Translations under genes and position numbers: made by a program
In this document: positions 13,010-25,834 of the stretch, in pieces
Layout: every line of letters starts with the position of its first letter
Numbering within the stretch: position 1 is the stretch's first letter
Assembly (NCBI GenBank): GCA_034440575.1
Contig: JAOTOL010001475.1
Location: 1,087,001-1,151,000, forward strand
Direction: 5' to 3'
Length of the DNA stretch: 64,000 nucleotides
Origin: Imbricaverruca yamaguchii
Taxonomy: Eukaryota > Arthropoda > Thecostraca > Neoverrucidae
Notes under the pieces: generated by a model
Databases searched by the model: none
Seen by the model: only the letters and a program-made list of their open reading frames with translations
Told to the model about the DNA's origin: nothing

Positions 13010-13370
13010 ACGGTGTGACACGGGGCCGAGCTGTACGTCTGTGACCCGGTGTGACACGGGCCGTGCTGCACGTCTGTGACACGGGTGCCGTGCTGCACGT
13101 CTGTGACGCGGGACCGTGTGACGTTCGGTGTGACACGGGGCCGTGCTGCACGTCTGTGACGCGGTGTGACACGGGGCCGTGCTGCACGTCTGTGACCGCG
13201 TGACGCGGTGTGACACGGGGCCGTGCTGCACGTCTGTGACCCGGTGTGACACGGGGCCGTGCTGCACGTCTGTGACTCGGTGACTACGTCTGTGACGCGG
13301 TGTGACGCGGGGCCGTGCTGCACGTCTGTGACCCGGTGTGACGCGGGACCGTGCTGCACGCGCGTGACGC
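13010..13370. repeat. GC-rich minisatellite abutting the first exon
   Basis: Units of about 34-40 bp contain GGGGCCGTGCTGCACGTCTG and GTGTGACACG. The array ends about ten bases before the acceptor of the first visible GALNT exon, whose pyrimidine tract it has effectively replaced. I see no exon bases inside the unit. Confidence 0.9.
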
Positions 13371-13379
13371 TACCGCCAG

Positions 13380-13546
13380 GTGCCGGGAGCGGCGCGAGTG
13401 GGGTCGGCTGCCCGACACGTCCGTCATCGTGTGCTTCCACAACGAGGCGTGGTCGGCGCTGATCCGGACCGTGCACTCGATCCTGGACAGGTCGCCCGAA
13501 CACCTGCTCAAGGAGGTCATCCTGGTGGACGACTTCTCCGACATGG
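13380..13546 (+). CDS. GALNT: GALNT exon: start of catalytic domain
   Basis: This exon encodes the N-terminal edge of the glycosyltransferase A-type fold. It reads CRERREW, then [20 protein letters not shown], then a helix and the strand ending VDDFSDM. The Cys followed by about nine residues and Leu-Pro is typical of GALNT proteins, and the LPDTSVIV and VDDFSD strands form part of the UDP-binding core. I place the acceptor at AG 13378-13379, so the exon begins with the last base of a split codon. The donor GTCAGT begins at 13547, leaving phase 1. That phase fits the next exon at 48153 exactly. The acceptor has almost no pyrimidine tract, because a GC-rich tandem array ends about ten bases before it; the exact start is therefore less certain than the rest. 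The preceding exon, which should encode the stem, was not found. Confidence 0.93.
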
Positions 13547-16012
13547 GTCAGTGCCGGCGCGGCGGGCCACTGTCGGGTCGTGTTCGGGGGTCGGGGTCGG
13601 GGTCGGGATTGCCGAGTTTGGCCGTTCATGGGTGCGAGGGTGGGGTGAACAGGTACGCATCTTCATGTTTGGAACACAACGTGTACCATATATCTAGTGT
13701 ATGCCGTATGCGTAATGTATATTAGCTTCGGGAAGTATGAGTCTGTGGACCTCAACCTCCGACATCTCGCCTATGGTGGGGTGGTTTCGGCTATTTGTCT
13801 CCTCTCGGAGGATCGTCTGTATCTGCCTCTAGCGGACAACAGTCACATTAACTTAACCTCAGCACAAACTTGGTGACATGACCAGATATCACCGTGTTCT
13901 GAAAACTTGAGTGGGTGCATGCTCACCCTCTCCCTAAGGTTTCCCACAAGCTATGGTAAGGTGGCTCAAATTGTTCTCATCCTTGGTTCAACAGGTTCGA
14001 GAAGAATGGCGGCTATTATGCGCAGCAGGAACCGAATGGCTATTTTCCTCCGCCCTATACGTGTGATTGAGGTAAAACAACTTTGGATTTTGAGAGCCAA
14101 CAACTATGGTACTATGGTGAGAGCTGTGATGCTATTTCAAGAGATGAAAAGGAACTTCGTTCAGAACTAAATTCCATCCAAAACGTATCCTTTTTGGATA
14201 ATGGTCAGAAGCCGTGACTCGTACTTTTCGTGAGATTGAGGTTTGGCGACGACTTCTAGGCCACTTTTAGTGACTGTCGGCAGAGGAAGAAGACAAGTCT
14301 CCTGGACGGCCAGTTCCCCGCGCCTAAATGCCGAAACAAAATTCATTCACGAAAGCACAACTGGGGAACGGTAAAATTCACTTATAAAAGTGTATAACGT
14401 TTATTCATAAAAGAAGTAGCAATCGACCAAGCACGTAACAACTCAAAACTACATAGTTAGTTCCACTCAGCTTAAGCTTCTTCGCAATGTTTATTTGTCA
14501 AGCCTTGCGAAATGCATTCATATCTACAAACAGCGAAAGTCCTGTTTTGTCCTCGGGGTAAGATAAGCTTCAGGTAGTTTTGCTATCCCTGCCTTTGTCC
14601 GTGTGTGGGTGTCACATTCGACGTGCGCCAGAGGTGTTGCCGCGTGTTTGCGCTGTCACCAGCTGGACGGCAGGGGCGACCAGCTTCGGGTATGTATCGT
14701 CTCGTACTGAGACTGGGCGAGGTGGTGTCGTGATTCAGTTTCGGGTATGTATCGTCTTGTACTGGGATTGGGTGTGTGTGTGTTGTGTGTGTGTGGGGGG
14801 GGGGGGGGGGGTGCGAGGACCATTGCCGAGCGGCGGTGCCGTGATTCATTCAGTAGTGGCTGGCGAAGACGTCGGAAGAAAGTGCGGTTATCCGCCTCCA
14901 ATTGGATCTGCAGTGAACCCGACCTGGAAGGTGTAGAAGGGACCCAAAACGAAGAAAATATCCAGGCCGGGGTGGTGTATTGCGGGCACTTCAGCACATG
15001 CCGAAGGTGGAGACCGTCGAAGCAACTGCCACCTATAGTTTGGGAGATACGAGCACAGCTGATTCAAGCCATTCGAAATCTTGATAGTCGTGACCCTGGG
15101 TATGGGACAACATTCGTCTTCAAAATTTGTACCGAGGTCAGAAGGTCAAGAACGTTATTATTTTGGTGGAAGTATTTGGATTTAGATATTAAAGAAAATT
15201 ATGTCCGATAGAAATGTCCCTGCTTTTCCCCCTTTAAGTTCAGAAATGATAATCTGGCCCGATGAACCGTTCTGGTGCACGGTTAATGATGTCTCAAACC
15301 AATCTCAAACCATGGCTGGTTATATTTCTGTGTTGGCACGGTAACTTACATACGACTGAATATGCAGGCTGTTACTTGTATGCAACTGAAGTTTCTTTTG
15401 AAAATGATCAGCGGTGCAACCATGGCGTAGCCACAAATTTTTGGATGCGAGAGAGGACACGGGAGTGGTTTTAAATTGATTCTTTTTGATGCTATGATAT
15501 CATATTAATGCTAAATTTCATGAAGTTAGTTGTTCACATCACCCAAGTGTCGCTCGTCAGTTCTATGCAACGATACAATTAGTTGAAGTTGAAGTCGGGC
15601 ATACAAATGAAGTTAGAAAATATTGTGGACATTTTGATAGCTGTTTTTATGCAATGAATTTTAAGTTTTCGGTGCATTTTATTGCTTTGTACCACGCCCT
15701 ATAGCTCGGTACAAAATGTGCAAACAAATCGTCCCCTTCTGAGATATAGGGTTTTCGATCTTTTGACTAACTTGAAGGAGCCGTTACCATATTTTGTTTC
15801 CTGAAAGACCACATCGAAATGGCCTAGACAGTCACCACGTTTTTGAACAGGACAACTCTACCTAATATCTCCATAGCCTTGGCCCATGCCGCTGGAACAC
15901 ATTTTTTTCATTGGTGCTACCCGTTTGGCTGGCAAACGTGTTCCACCTCTGGATGCATAATTCTCTAATAGGATCAGTGGCCGACCATCCGGCGTTGCTC
16001 ACCTCAGCAACA
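13547..16012 (+). other. Intron 1, proximal part
   Basis: The intron opens with GTCAGT and a short GGGTCG triplication. A two-unit duplication of about 55 bp lies at 14687-14770 (TCGGGTATGTATCGTCT), followed by GT repeats and a run of 17 G at 14795-14811. The rest looks single-copy, with no gene seen. Confidence 0.6.
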
Positions 16013-16168
16013 GGTGGGTAGGAATGCCGACTCTGCGTGGGCCGGCGCCCCCGTGCTGGGAAAGCCCGCCCCCGCTGGCTGCAGGAGCAGCTGGGTAGGA
16101 ATGCCGACTCTGCGTGGGCCGGCGCCCCCGTGCTGGGAAAGCCCGCCCCCGCTGTCTGCATGCAGACA
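16013..16168. repeat. 77-bp tandem duplication
   Basis: Two nearly identical units share GGGTAGGAATGCCGACTCTG and GGCGCCCCCGTGCTGGGAAA, 77 bp apart. Confidence 0.92.
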
Positions 16169-18884
16169 CGGCTGGACAGCCTGATCCCTGCCGCCGCAGT
16201 GGTGCGGTAATTGAATAAATCAGCGCTGCTTTGCGATTCATTTGAAATGCTCTAGCCAATTTTGATATTCTTCGGAAGTTTGTGTTTGCATTTGGGTGGC
16301 TATTCGTGATATCTTGTAGGGTTTAATTTGAAGAAGAAGAAAAATATTTAGAGGATGTGGTCGAACGATCTGGTTAGCGTTGTTTTTCTCGTCTTTGTGC
16401 CACTGTGATGTTTTAAGAAAAATATGTTTGCATATTTAATCATCACTTGTGTGATGAAGATACCATAAAGTCTTTCCACTGACTAATACCATTGTTGTCA
16501 CATCTCAGTCTGCTGAGCTATTTGGGGATATCGTCCGATGCATTGCTTACATCTCGTGACTGGCGCTTTAATGCAGCATATCTTATCACCAGCGTAGCAA
16601 AGTTGTAACAACTTAGCGCATTTCTTGAAGGAGTGAGGAGTCAGATAGTATAATTAATTACACGCGACACTGAAGACACCCACCAGCGCACCTGGTGCGA
16701 CGCCGGCTCTATTACATCCACTACAGCGCACCATAAGCTGCCTTTCCAGCAGAATGTGCACAACTTCCCGAGCATGTGGATTATTTCCCTGAGGCCGTTT
16801 CCGGGCGACGGCAGCTCAGTGTGCCGCGCTGTTTGGCGATGACGACATCATGTTCGAGCGTCTGACGCCGTCCACCAGTCTGCTAACAGCCGCCACCGCC
16901 ATCTCCGACGGCACCGAACACCTGCCACCGCTAGCGCCGCACATGTCACAGGGCGGCCGGCGGTCGCCACACAAATGCCCGCTGAATATTCGCCGACAAA
17001 TTGGCGGCCGGGTCGGAGGCCGCCGGAAGTGTCGACAGGTGGCGCTCGGGCGGTCGCGGTCCGAGCCGGTCGGCCGAGTTCAGAGTCCGAAATGTGGCTC
17101 GAAATCGCGTCGAATTTGATGTGGAAGTGCCATTCCAAAGGAAGAAAGCACAAAAAGCATGTTGGTGCAGCCTACTCAAGATGCTGGCCAATCTCGCATC
17201 GTGCATGCGCATCTATGTCGTGGGTGGGCAATGTGTACTCCCATTATCGGCCAGGTTGACGCCCATTACTTCGAAACATTATCGAACGGCCGCATCTTTC
17301 CATGCCGACTATTCAGAGACGGAACCGAATGAGCGTGCTTAAATAACTCTTTCACCCAGAGACATGGAATGTCGATGCGTAAATTTGAACGTTGCTGTGG
17401 CTCGTGAAAACATACATGCCTTTGGCTGCTTGTATGAGTACCAGACAAATATGATGTGGTCAATTGCATGTTTTCCCGAGTCTTCACCTACCCGCTACAT
17501 CAGGGAAGTGTCGTTCGTGGTATGAAGCGTGCAATTTGTATGCACGAAATTGGTCGAGGCTGGCGTGCTGCGCATTCGATATTTATATCCTCGCAGTACC
17601 GTCTGGTAGAGGTTGTCGGACAGCAAAAGTCAGTGAGGCGCGTGCATGAACTATTCGGTTACCAATGCTAGATATTCAATGTTTATATGTCCGCAGTACT
17701 GCCTGGTTGAGGCTATAGGCTAGTAAAACAAGTGAAGCGCTTGCACGAGCTGTCCGGTTATCTATGTTAGGCAGCCATGTCGGTAGGCGGCTGTCTCTTG
17801 CCGTACACACGCGGTGGCGGAACCATTCATAACGTACACTGGGTAAGGTTGGATGCCGCCCGATAAAATTATGGGAATTGAGGGCGACTGCTGCATTACC
17901 TCCTCAGAGTAGGTGGAGAGTTCGAGGCTATATCAATGTTGGGTCGACAAGGTCTTGGGTCACGAACCTCCCAGACCATTGCCAATTCCCATGACAATTA
18001 CCGTGCTGTAGATGACATTTACATGGATGATTTTGTGGAACCTTGACCTGGTTCGACCTAGCTTGACTGGGAGTTATTTGAACTAGGTCGTGACATTCCT
18101 GGCATCACGAAGGTCATTATGTGTGTATTTGTTGTCGGATATTACTGGAAATGCGGCAACAGCAACAGCATAACCATATTCATGTTCATCATTCATGAGC
18201 TTTTAGTCTGAAGGCTGATATTTCGAAAATTCACCGACCAATCTTAAGCATTCTCGCGCCAAATTAGCACCATTCAGTTTGGCCTGAGAAAGCGAAACTA
18301 GGGATGGAGTACTAAATACTGCGCCTACTCCTCGATGCAGATAGGTATTCGGTGACGGTGGCGTCAGGGTGCGCCCTACCTACGGCAGCCGCTGAAGTCT
18401 GCTCACTTTCCCCAGCATCTGGGGTTGGCGAAGCTCGATCTCACTCTTTGTTGTTCGGCGACACATTCCCACCACGTCGGATCGGTTAGGTGTAATCCCG
18501 TTATGAAATAGCCGGTACAATCTTGCAACAGTGCAATCTTGATTGCGTCAGTATGATCTTGCTCGGTATTTCTTGGTGAGGTTTCAGGTGGCTTGGTCGG
18601 CAAAGCACAATCGTGCGGTGTTGCTCACGCAGCTGACTCGTGGACTCCGGAGAACCTGTCCTACAATGGTACGCTCCGAGTAGTTTGGTCGGTGTGCGGA
18701 ATGTGGTCGGTTTCCTCATATCGTGCTTGCCATGGACACAGCAGTGCCATTGGAAGAAAACTATGTGTGTGCGTTGACACACCGCGGAGTGCGTCGTCGT
18801 TCACAAACCCAGATGACCGGATGGCGTCACACTCGCCACAACTTCGGAGTAATTTGTCGAAACACGCACTCGTGGCGCTCGGAG
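16169..18884. other. Intron 1, unassigned
   Basis: A GC-rich island at about 16690-17120 has open frames on both strands, with no family resemblance. A diverged duplication pairs 17575-17670 with 17675-17765 (CGCAGTACCGTCTGGTAGAGG-like). Nothing else was recognised. Confidence 0.45.
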
Positions 18885-19345
18885 CGCAAACAGTTCCACT
18901 GGTGGATCAGGCCAGCACGCCACTGGACAGGGCACGAAGCGCAAACAGTTCCACTGGTACCAGGCGCCAGGACGGCCACTGACCAGCCAGGACAAGAGCA
19001 CTGAAGGGCTGCAGGCACACACACAGTTCCAGGCCAGACGGCACACTGACAGGCCAGGCCAGGACACTGAAGGGTTGAACAGCCACACAGGCACAGTTCC
19101 ACTGGTATCAGGCGCCAGGACGGCCACTGACCAGCCAGGACAAGAGCACTGAAGGGCTGCAGGCACACACAGTTCCACTGTAGGGAGGAGAAAGGAAAGA
19201 TGAAGGGTGAGGAAATGTAGTCAGGCGCCAGTACGGCCGCTGACGAGCCAGGACCACAAGAGCACTGAAGGGCTGCAGGCACACGATCGGGGGCCAGTAC
19301 GGCCGCTGACGAGTCAGAGCAAGATGACTGAAGGGCTGCAGGCAC
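18885..19345. repeat. Complex minisatellite
   Basis: Higher-order units of about 60-110 bp share AGCACTGAAGGGCTGCAGGC, CAGTTCCACTGGTA and GGACGGCCACTGACCAGCC. An unrelated insert at about 19185-19220 interrupts it. Confidence 0.88.
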
Positions 19346-20350
19346 ACGATCGGGCATTATGAGGCCTGGCTGGCTCGACACACCCGTGCTGGCTGGGCAA
19401 CGCGTCAAGACATAACCTGGTGTCTAAGTTCGGTGGAATTGTACGAATTTCAGAAACCGGTCTGGCTAGTTCGTCACAACTTATTGGAATTTGAGAGCCG
19501 TGCACCATACTCGACAGAGGAGCCCGATTCCGTGCATGGTGTAAGCTACTTCGGCAAAGCAGAATTGAAAACGAGTCCCCTTCAGCCGCGATTCGATGCA
19601 CTCCTGCCCAAATTGGGCAGTCCGCCGAGTATTGTGCATGCGTCTCACACTTGATGCAACATGATGAATCGTCGAAATAGCATATGGAATAGCTGTATGC
19701 GACGGTTGTTCACGTCTCACAGCCTCCCTGCTCAGTTTATGCCACACGCACCCGCTCATCGCGGCATTTTCGCGTCGCCATGGAGACGAATGAGCGCCCA
19801 GTCTCGGGGACGTAGGTCTGGTGGTCTGACTTCACCGCGTGACTGAAGGAAAATGGCAGGTTCTGGCCCGACGGGCGTCGTTTCTCGTTGAAACTCTTCT
19901 TTGAACAAACAATGTGAATAATTAGAAGGAAACATTGTGATAAAAGCTGCTAGAAGTTGATGGTAAAAAGTGACTTCAATTAGCAGTGAACAAATATAGC
20001 CTTGAGGCGCTGTAGCAAAATATAAAACTTACTAAGGTCGGAAAAGCGCGCCTCGTCGTCGTGTTATCGGCCGACCGGTGAGGTTAGGCCCGGTCGGATG
20101 TTAACTGCGCTCCTGACACTTTCGCTCGTCAGGCGCTCCTACAGATAGCATATGCGACGTATCAGATGTGATGTATCGGATGTGACATCAGATGTGTCGT
20201 ATCGGGCGTGGCGTGTCGGATGTGGTGCATCGGATTTGGCGTATCAGTACGACGTCCCAGGCATCAGACAAACGATGGTGCAATTTCCCCACGTGTTGCA
20301 CCTCTCCATCACGGGGTCTATCATACGCCAAGTTGGCGATCAGTAGCCAA
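19346..20350. other. Intron 1, unassigned
   Basis: Single-copy-looking DNA. A short run at 20150-20250 repeats variants of CGGATGTG and TATCGG every 10-15 bases. No gene was seen. Confidence 0.5.
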
Positions 20351-20539
20351 CAACCACGAACGTGGTGGTGGTGGCTATTGGTTTTACGACACGTCGACGA
20401 GAGTCATGTAGCGTCGCCAATCTCTCACGCCGATTGGTCGCGGGCGAAGAGTAGCGACAGGTGAGACTCGAACCCACAATCTTTATATTGTGAGATGGAC
20501 AACTTACCCAAAGACTACTCGTCCCCAACCACGAACGTG
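20351..20539 (-). mobile_element. tRNA-Val-like SINE, second copy
   Basis: This is a reverse-strand copy of the SINE at 3043-3230. The 14-bp flanks CAACCACGAACGTG at 20351-20364 and 20526-20539 are target-site duplications around a 161-bp body. The B box reads GGTTCGAGTCTC on the - strand, and the body shares CGACCAATCGGCGTGAGAGA. The tail is CCACCAC-like where the first copy has AACAAACAA. Different flanks show two independent insertions. Confidence 0.9.
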
Positions 20540-20574
20540 TACGGAGGTGAGAACAAAGTGTGGCAACACTCCGG

Positions 20575-20960
20575 AGTAATGCGGTTGCGGTGCGACGAGT
20601 CCCCAGAGCAGTCAGACTCCAGGGCTGTGATACCCTGGGTGGAGGTACTCCGGAACGGCGAGGTCCCGGCGCTGTGACGTTCCTGAGAGACGGCGTTCCC
20701 CGAGCAGTCAGACTCCAGGGCTTGATGCCCTGGGTGGAGGTACTCCGGAACGGTGAGGTCCCGGCGCTGTGACATTCCTGAGAGACAGCGTTCCCTGAGC
20801 AGTCAGACTCCAGGGCTTGATACCCTGGGTGGAGGTACTCCGGAACGGCGAGGTCCCGGCGCTGTGACGTTCCTGAGAGACGGCGTTCCCCGAGCAGTCG
20901 GACTCCAGGGCCGTGATACCCCGGGCGAAGGTACCCCGGAACGGTGAGGAGCCGGCCCTG
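20575..20960. repeat. 95-bp minisatellite
   Basis: Four units at 95-96-bp spacing (GCAGTCAG at 20608, 20704, 20799 and 20894) share GCAGTCAGACTCCAGGGC, GGTGGAGGTACTCCGGAACG and GACGTTCCTGAGAGA. Confidence 0.95.
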
Positions 20961-21161
20961 TAACACTCAGTCGATGCGCCCTAAAGCCCTAATAACTAAC
21001 TAACTGTGGCACTCCGAAGCGACGGCGTCTCCTGAGCAGTGAGACTGGTGAGAGGCGCCGCTCCGGGGTGAAGGTCCGGCTGCGGTGATCCCCTGGGCGG
21101 CTGCCGTGTCGGCGTCGGCGTCCACAGCTGAGTGGGAACTCGGCCGACGGATGCTGTTCCC

Positions 21162-21330
21162 GTGACCGTGACTGTGACCGTGACCGTGACCGTGACCGTG
21201 ACCGTGACCGTGACCGTGACCGTGACCGTGACCGTGACCGTGACCGTGACCGTGACCGTGACCGTGACCGTGACCGTGACCGTGACCGTGACCGTGACCG
21301 TGACCATGACCGTGACCGTGACCGTGACCG
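21162..21330. repeat. (GTGACC)n hexamer array
   Basis: About 28 near-perfect hexamers, with single changes at 21172 and 21305. It reads Val-Thr on + and - alike, giving false proteins. Confidence 0.98.
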
Positions 21331-22232
21331 AGGTCGTGGTCGTGGCCGTAGCCGTGGCCGAGGCGGCCAAGTTCCGGCCGCTGGCAGCTCCGTTGTCAGG
21401 CCGTGATGGTTCTGCCTGTCTGTCGCACATGAAGCGGACTCTCACTGGCGGAGGTGCGGAGGCCAGGCTGGCCAGCTTGTCGCTGGTGTGGATCACCGTT
21501 CACAGCTCCGCATTTTCTGTAGTCATGAACGCGTTGCTACTGTAGACAGGAGCCAACTATACGCGCGGTGGTCCGTTTGCTTGACCTTGGTGTGGGTAGT
21601 CGTGTTCTGTTTAATATCACTGACGATTCGCCATCCTCAAGCTGACTAGATGGCGACGTCTTTTTGTTGTTCAGCACGACCTGTCTAATTTTGAGGCCCC
21701 TAATTATAGTGCTCGTGGTAGCTGTTTCGAGGTGGTTTGATATGTGGTCAGGGAACCGCATATACTACTTTGTGAGGAGTAGAAATGGCATGATTCCCGA
21801 CAGCCTGCCAAGTCATGGATTATCATTAGGCCCGATGTTTGATATGTCTAAAAATATGCTAATAGAACGGGACGAAGCTTATGTTGTCCTTCTGTTGATA
21901 TATCTAGATATAATGTAAATGTTCTGGTATTGTCGGGCTCTTCTGCTGTTAGTTTGTGTTTAAATGAAGTAAACGTTATTTTTTAATGCAATTTTTGCAT
22001 GCATTAGGATCGAATTTAACCGAGCGTGAATGTGTGCCAACTGCTACCAGCCCCCGCCCTTTGTAACACGAGCAATGCGCAGCTGTTACATTTGCTTCAA
22101 TTCACCATTCAATATCCATAGCGAACTGATGTTGCCATGGTTTCCTCCAACGCCGGAGGTGCCAGTGTAGCTAACAAATAATTACCTGGTACGTTAGGAA
22201 ACGAAATTGTCCTGTAATATGGCACGTTACTA
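21331..22232. other. Intron 1, unassigned
   Basis: A short CGTGGTCGTGGCCGTAGCCG tail of the hexamer array is followed by single-copy-looking DNA. No gene was seen. Confidence 0.5.
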
Positions 22233-22752
22233 CATGAGTACTCGACGTGGGACCAGTACCAGGACCACGATCAGGAGCACAACCACATCCGGGACCACGA
22301 CCAGGACCACAATCAGGACCATGACCAGGACCAGGACCAAAACCACGACCAGGACCACAATCGGGACTACGAACAGGACCACAATCAGGACAGCGACCAG
22401 GATCACGACCATGATCAGGACCACGACCAGGACCACGACCAGGACCATACCCAGGACCATGACCAGGACCGCAACCAGGACCACAACCAGGACCAGGACC
22501 AGGACCAGGACCACAACCAGAAACATGACCAGAACCACAACCAGGACCACGACCAGGACCAGGACTACGATCAGGACCACGATCAGGACCACGCCCAGGA
22601 CCGCGACCAGGACCACGAGCAGGACCAGAACCACGACCAGGACCGCGATCAGGACCACGATCAGGACCACGACCACGATCAGGATCAGGACCACGACCAA
22701 GACCACGACCAGGGCCACGATCAGGACCACGACCACGACCACGATCAGGACC
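22233..22752. repeat. Degenerate hexamer array (AGGACC/ACGACC)
   Basis: About 85 hexamers alternate AGGACC, ACGACC, ACAATC and ACGATC types. The + strand is nearly free of T and the array is strongly strand-asymmetric. It produces a false Thr/Arg-rich frame on + and a Val/Leu-rich one on -. Confidence 0.95.
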
Positions 22753-23714
22753 AGTGCACGTGGTCTTTCCCTGTTTGTTCCTTTCATGTCACGTGGTATA
22801 GGAAACATGCTAAGTTAGTGTAATTATAGAGGACTGAGAGCTACTTATCTTCAATCAAAGGACGATTCATGTTCCATTTTCCTTCATGTATTAATGATCA
22901 AAATGGTTCGTGTGCCTGCTTTGTCACCCACAACTATGGTGTTGGGAACTGAGTTATGTGGGTATTTCCAGCATTTGTATAGCAAATTAGCACTGTTTCA
23001 AGAAAAGTTTGCATGGCGTGATTGAAGCTTGTTTTGGGGTGCATTCATCAAGAAAAAAATCGTGATCAGCAACTAGGAACATAGGAGTGTTGTTTTTTTC
23101 AACACGCATTATATTTGTCTCCCTTTTATATTTCTGGCAATATTTTCATCTAAGTTGATGTATTTTGTCAGAAAGTACGTACACGCATTGAGCAACTTAA
23201 GTTGTCGGCGACATGTACCAGAACTTTGCGCGGCGAATCTTTTGAAATACAACAGGACCTGAAGGCGCCCACGCCAAATTGCGTCACGTTTCACAACTCC
23301 TCACCTCCCTCACCGGAGGGCGGGGACGGGGATTCTGTCACCAGCTGAGAGCTAAATCCTCCGCGACAGCATCCAGCTTGTCATCGCAAGCCACACCTGT
23401 GGCGGGTGGGCCGCACGAGCGGGTATGTCGCGTCACGCAACGCGCAGCTCAGCCGCACCTGAGACGGTGACGTCAGCATCGCACGCCGCACACCGCACAC
23501 CGCACGCCACCCCACCAGCGGCAGCGGCAGCGGCGTCCCAAGGTTAGCTCCGCACCTACCTGTCGCCTCCCCCTATCGCATCAGCGGCCGAGCGTGCCGG
23601 CAGCTCCGCCGGAGAGCAGCCGGCAGCCGGTCATCACGACATGGCACGCGCTCTCCGCCGCCGCCGTCCGGCCGCCGCTGATGCCAGGTGGGCGGCGACC
23701 TGATGTTGGTTGGG
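22753..23714. other. Intron 1, unassigned
   Basis: The AT-rich first half becomes GC-rich from about 23280. A short CGCACACCGCACACC run lies near 23480. No gene was recognised. Confidence 0.5.
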
Positions 23715-24155
23715 CGGCAGCCTGATCCCGGGCGAGCGGCGGCCTGATGCGGCCTATCGGCGGCCTGATGCTGGTCGGTCGGCGGTCTGATGACGGGCGA
23801 GCGGCGGTCTGGTCCCGGCGGCCTGATCCCGGGCGGGCGGCGGCCTGATCCCGGGCGAGCGGCGGTCTGATGCCGGGCGGGCGGCGGCTTGATGCCGGGT
23901 GGGCGGCGGCCTGATCCCGGGCGGGCGGCGGTCTGATCCCGGGCGAGCGGCGGTCTGATGCCGGGCGGGCGGCGGCCTGATGCCGGCCGGTCGGCGGTCT
24001 GATGCCGGCCGGGCGGCGGCCTGATCCCGGGCGGGCGGCGGCCTGATGCCGGCCGGGCGGCGGCCTGATGCCGGCCGGGCGGCGGCCTGATGCCGGCCGG
24101 GCGGCGGCCTGATCCCGGCCGGGCGGCGGCCTGATGCCGGCCGGGCGGCGGCCGT
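23715..24155. repeat. 22-bp GC-rich minisatellite
   Basis: About 20 units of GGCGGCCTGATGCCGGCCGG type, with a TCCCGGGC variant in many. CpG-rich and close to palindromic at CCGGCCGG. Confidence 0.95.
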
Positions 24156-25435
24156 CAGCAGCGTGCCACCCGGATCAAGTCGCTGCGTCACGTAATGAGG
24201 GCCTTGCGGCCGCCCCCGCCGCCGCCGAGCCCGCGGACGACACCGTGGGGAAGACGGCGAACGGTGTGGTGGCCACGGCCGCACCTCCCACGAGTCGCGT
24301 CTCCGGCCGGGCGGTCAGCTGTGAGCCGTCGACGTCTGGAGGCTGCCGCTGAGTGTGCAGCCGGGCGAGAGGGCGGTCGACTCCGACGACTCGATGCTGG
24401 AGCCGAGGTGCTGTCGACAGTGCAGACCACCGTGAATGAGTGAGCGGCTTTACGGCCGTGACAGACAGTGGTTGCCAGCAGCTTGCGAAGGCTTACTGTG
24501 TGGGAAGCATCAGCAGTCCAGTCGGGCCTGGGGCTGCTACCATCCGAGCAAAGCCCCGGGGGGGGGGGGGGATATGGTTGGCCGACCTTGGCGGCTTTTT
24601 CTTTTGGCTCACGCTGGCTATTTCGGTAGGGATCCCGTCGCCGGTCCAAATATCGGAACGGCCAAGACAATTGCCAACTTTATGGCCCATCCTCCGGGTC
24701 CGCCGATGCTCTATGGTAACTTCGCGACTATCACGTGACTGGTTTAGACTAAGCCCTACAGTATGCGGAGATTACCACGAGGCTTATCTCCAACCATACC
24801 AGGGTGAGGTCTTCATCGCTTCAATCGCGAGTACGCTCGACAGATCCCGTACGGTGTCAGCGACACCGCATCACGAGCTTCACGCTGCACAACCCAGCTG
24901 ATGGCCCCTAGACCAAAACAACAAGTGACATGTACAGCACATTGAACGGGAGAGTCCTACAGGCGGTCTGGCCAGAACCTGCCGTCATGGCGTACCACCG
25001 CGAGACGGTGCCGTATGCAATCTGAGTGTGCCGGAAATATCAATGTCACATCATTGTGCACGCAATCTTAGTACAGCTAATATCTGTGGTACTCACAGCA
25101 TTGCATTTCCAGTATGTAACGAAGTGAGTCGCATCGGGTACGATGTAATACGGTTTCATCTTGCATTCGGCGTAATATCTTTGTGCTATGTTTATGATCG
25201 ATCGACCGATCAGGCTCTTGGAACGGGTCGAAAGTCCGATTGAAGATACCGAGCTTAAGTTGCTCAAGCGATTACAATCGGTTGTCAAACGGCGGCCTGC
25301 GAGCTTCAGATCTGATTGCCGTTTGGAAGTTTCGCCACCGGTGACTGGAAGACCGGGCAGACTGCTGGCTGTGTATCACTGGCTGCTGGCGCGAGTCGTG
25401 AACAGACGTGCACCCAAGCGACCCGGCACTGACCT
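24156..25435. other. Intron 1, unassigned
   Basis: GC-rich to about 24450, then mixed. A G run of 13 or so lies at about 24559-24571. No gene was recognised. Confidence 0.5.
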
Positions 25436-25685
25436 AAGCTAGTGGTGTCCAGCCACCGTGCGGGGTCCAGAGCCGGCACTGGTCGGAGCTGGTGGTGTCC
25501 GGTCACCGTGCAGGGTCCAGACCCGGCACTGGTCGGAGCTGGTGGTGTCCGGTCACCGTGCAGGGTCCAGACCCGGCACTGGTCGGAACTGGTGGTGTCC
25601 AGCCACCGTGCAGGGTTCAGAGCCGGCACTGGTCCGAGCTGGTGGTGTCCGGTCACCGTACGGGGTCCAGACCCGGAACTGGTCG
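25436..25685. repeat. 50-bp minisatellite
   Basis: Five units share CCGGCACTGGTCGGAGCTGG and GTGTCCGGTCACCGTGCAGG. Confidence 0.95.
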
Positions 25686-25834
25686 CCAGAGTCTTGAATG
25701 CGGCAGCGACATGGAAACTGCGAGACCACATGACCATAGCTGTTGGCTCCCAGCCTGCGCTAGCGGTGTCAGCATCTGGGTCCCCTTCTGTTGCGGCCAC
25801 CTGTGGTTCGTGATTTTCCGGCTGTTTTTTTTGC

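Noticed and set aside
1..13379. Upstream GALNT exons for the membrane anchor and stem
   Set aside because: I looked for stem motifs ending before the catalytic-domain Cys and for a hydrophobic anchor near a start, and found none that I could support.
16690..17120. GC-rich island as a promoter or upstream exon of another gene
   Set aside because: Open frames exist on both strands but none has a recognisable domain, and no promoter motif set was found.
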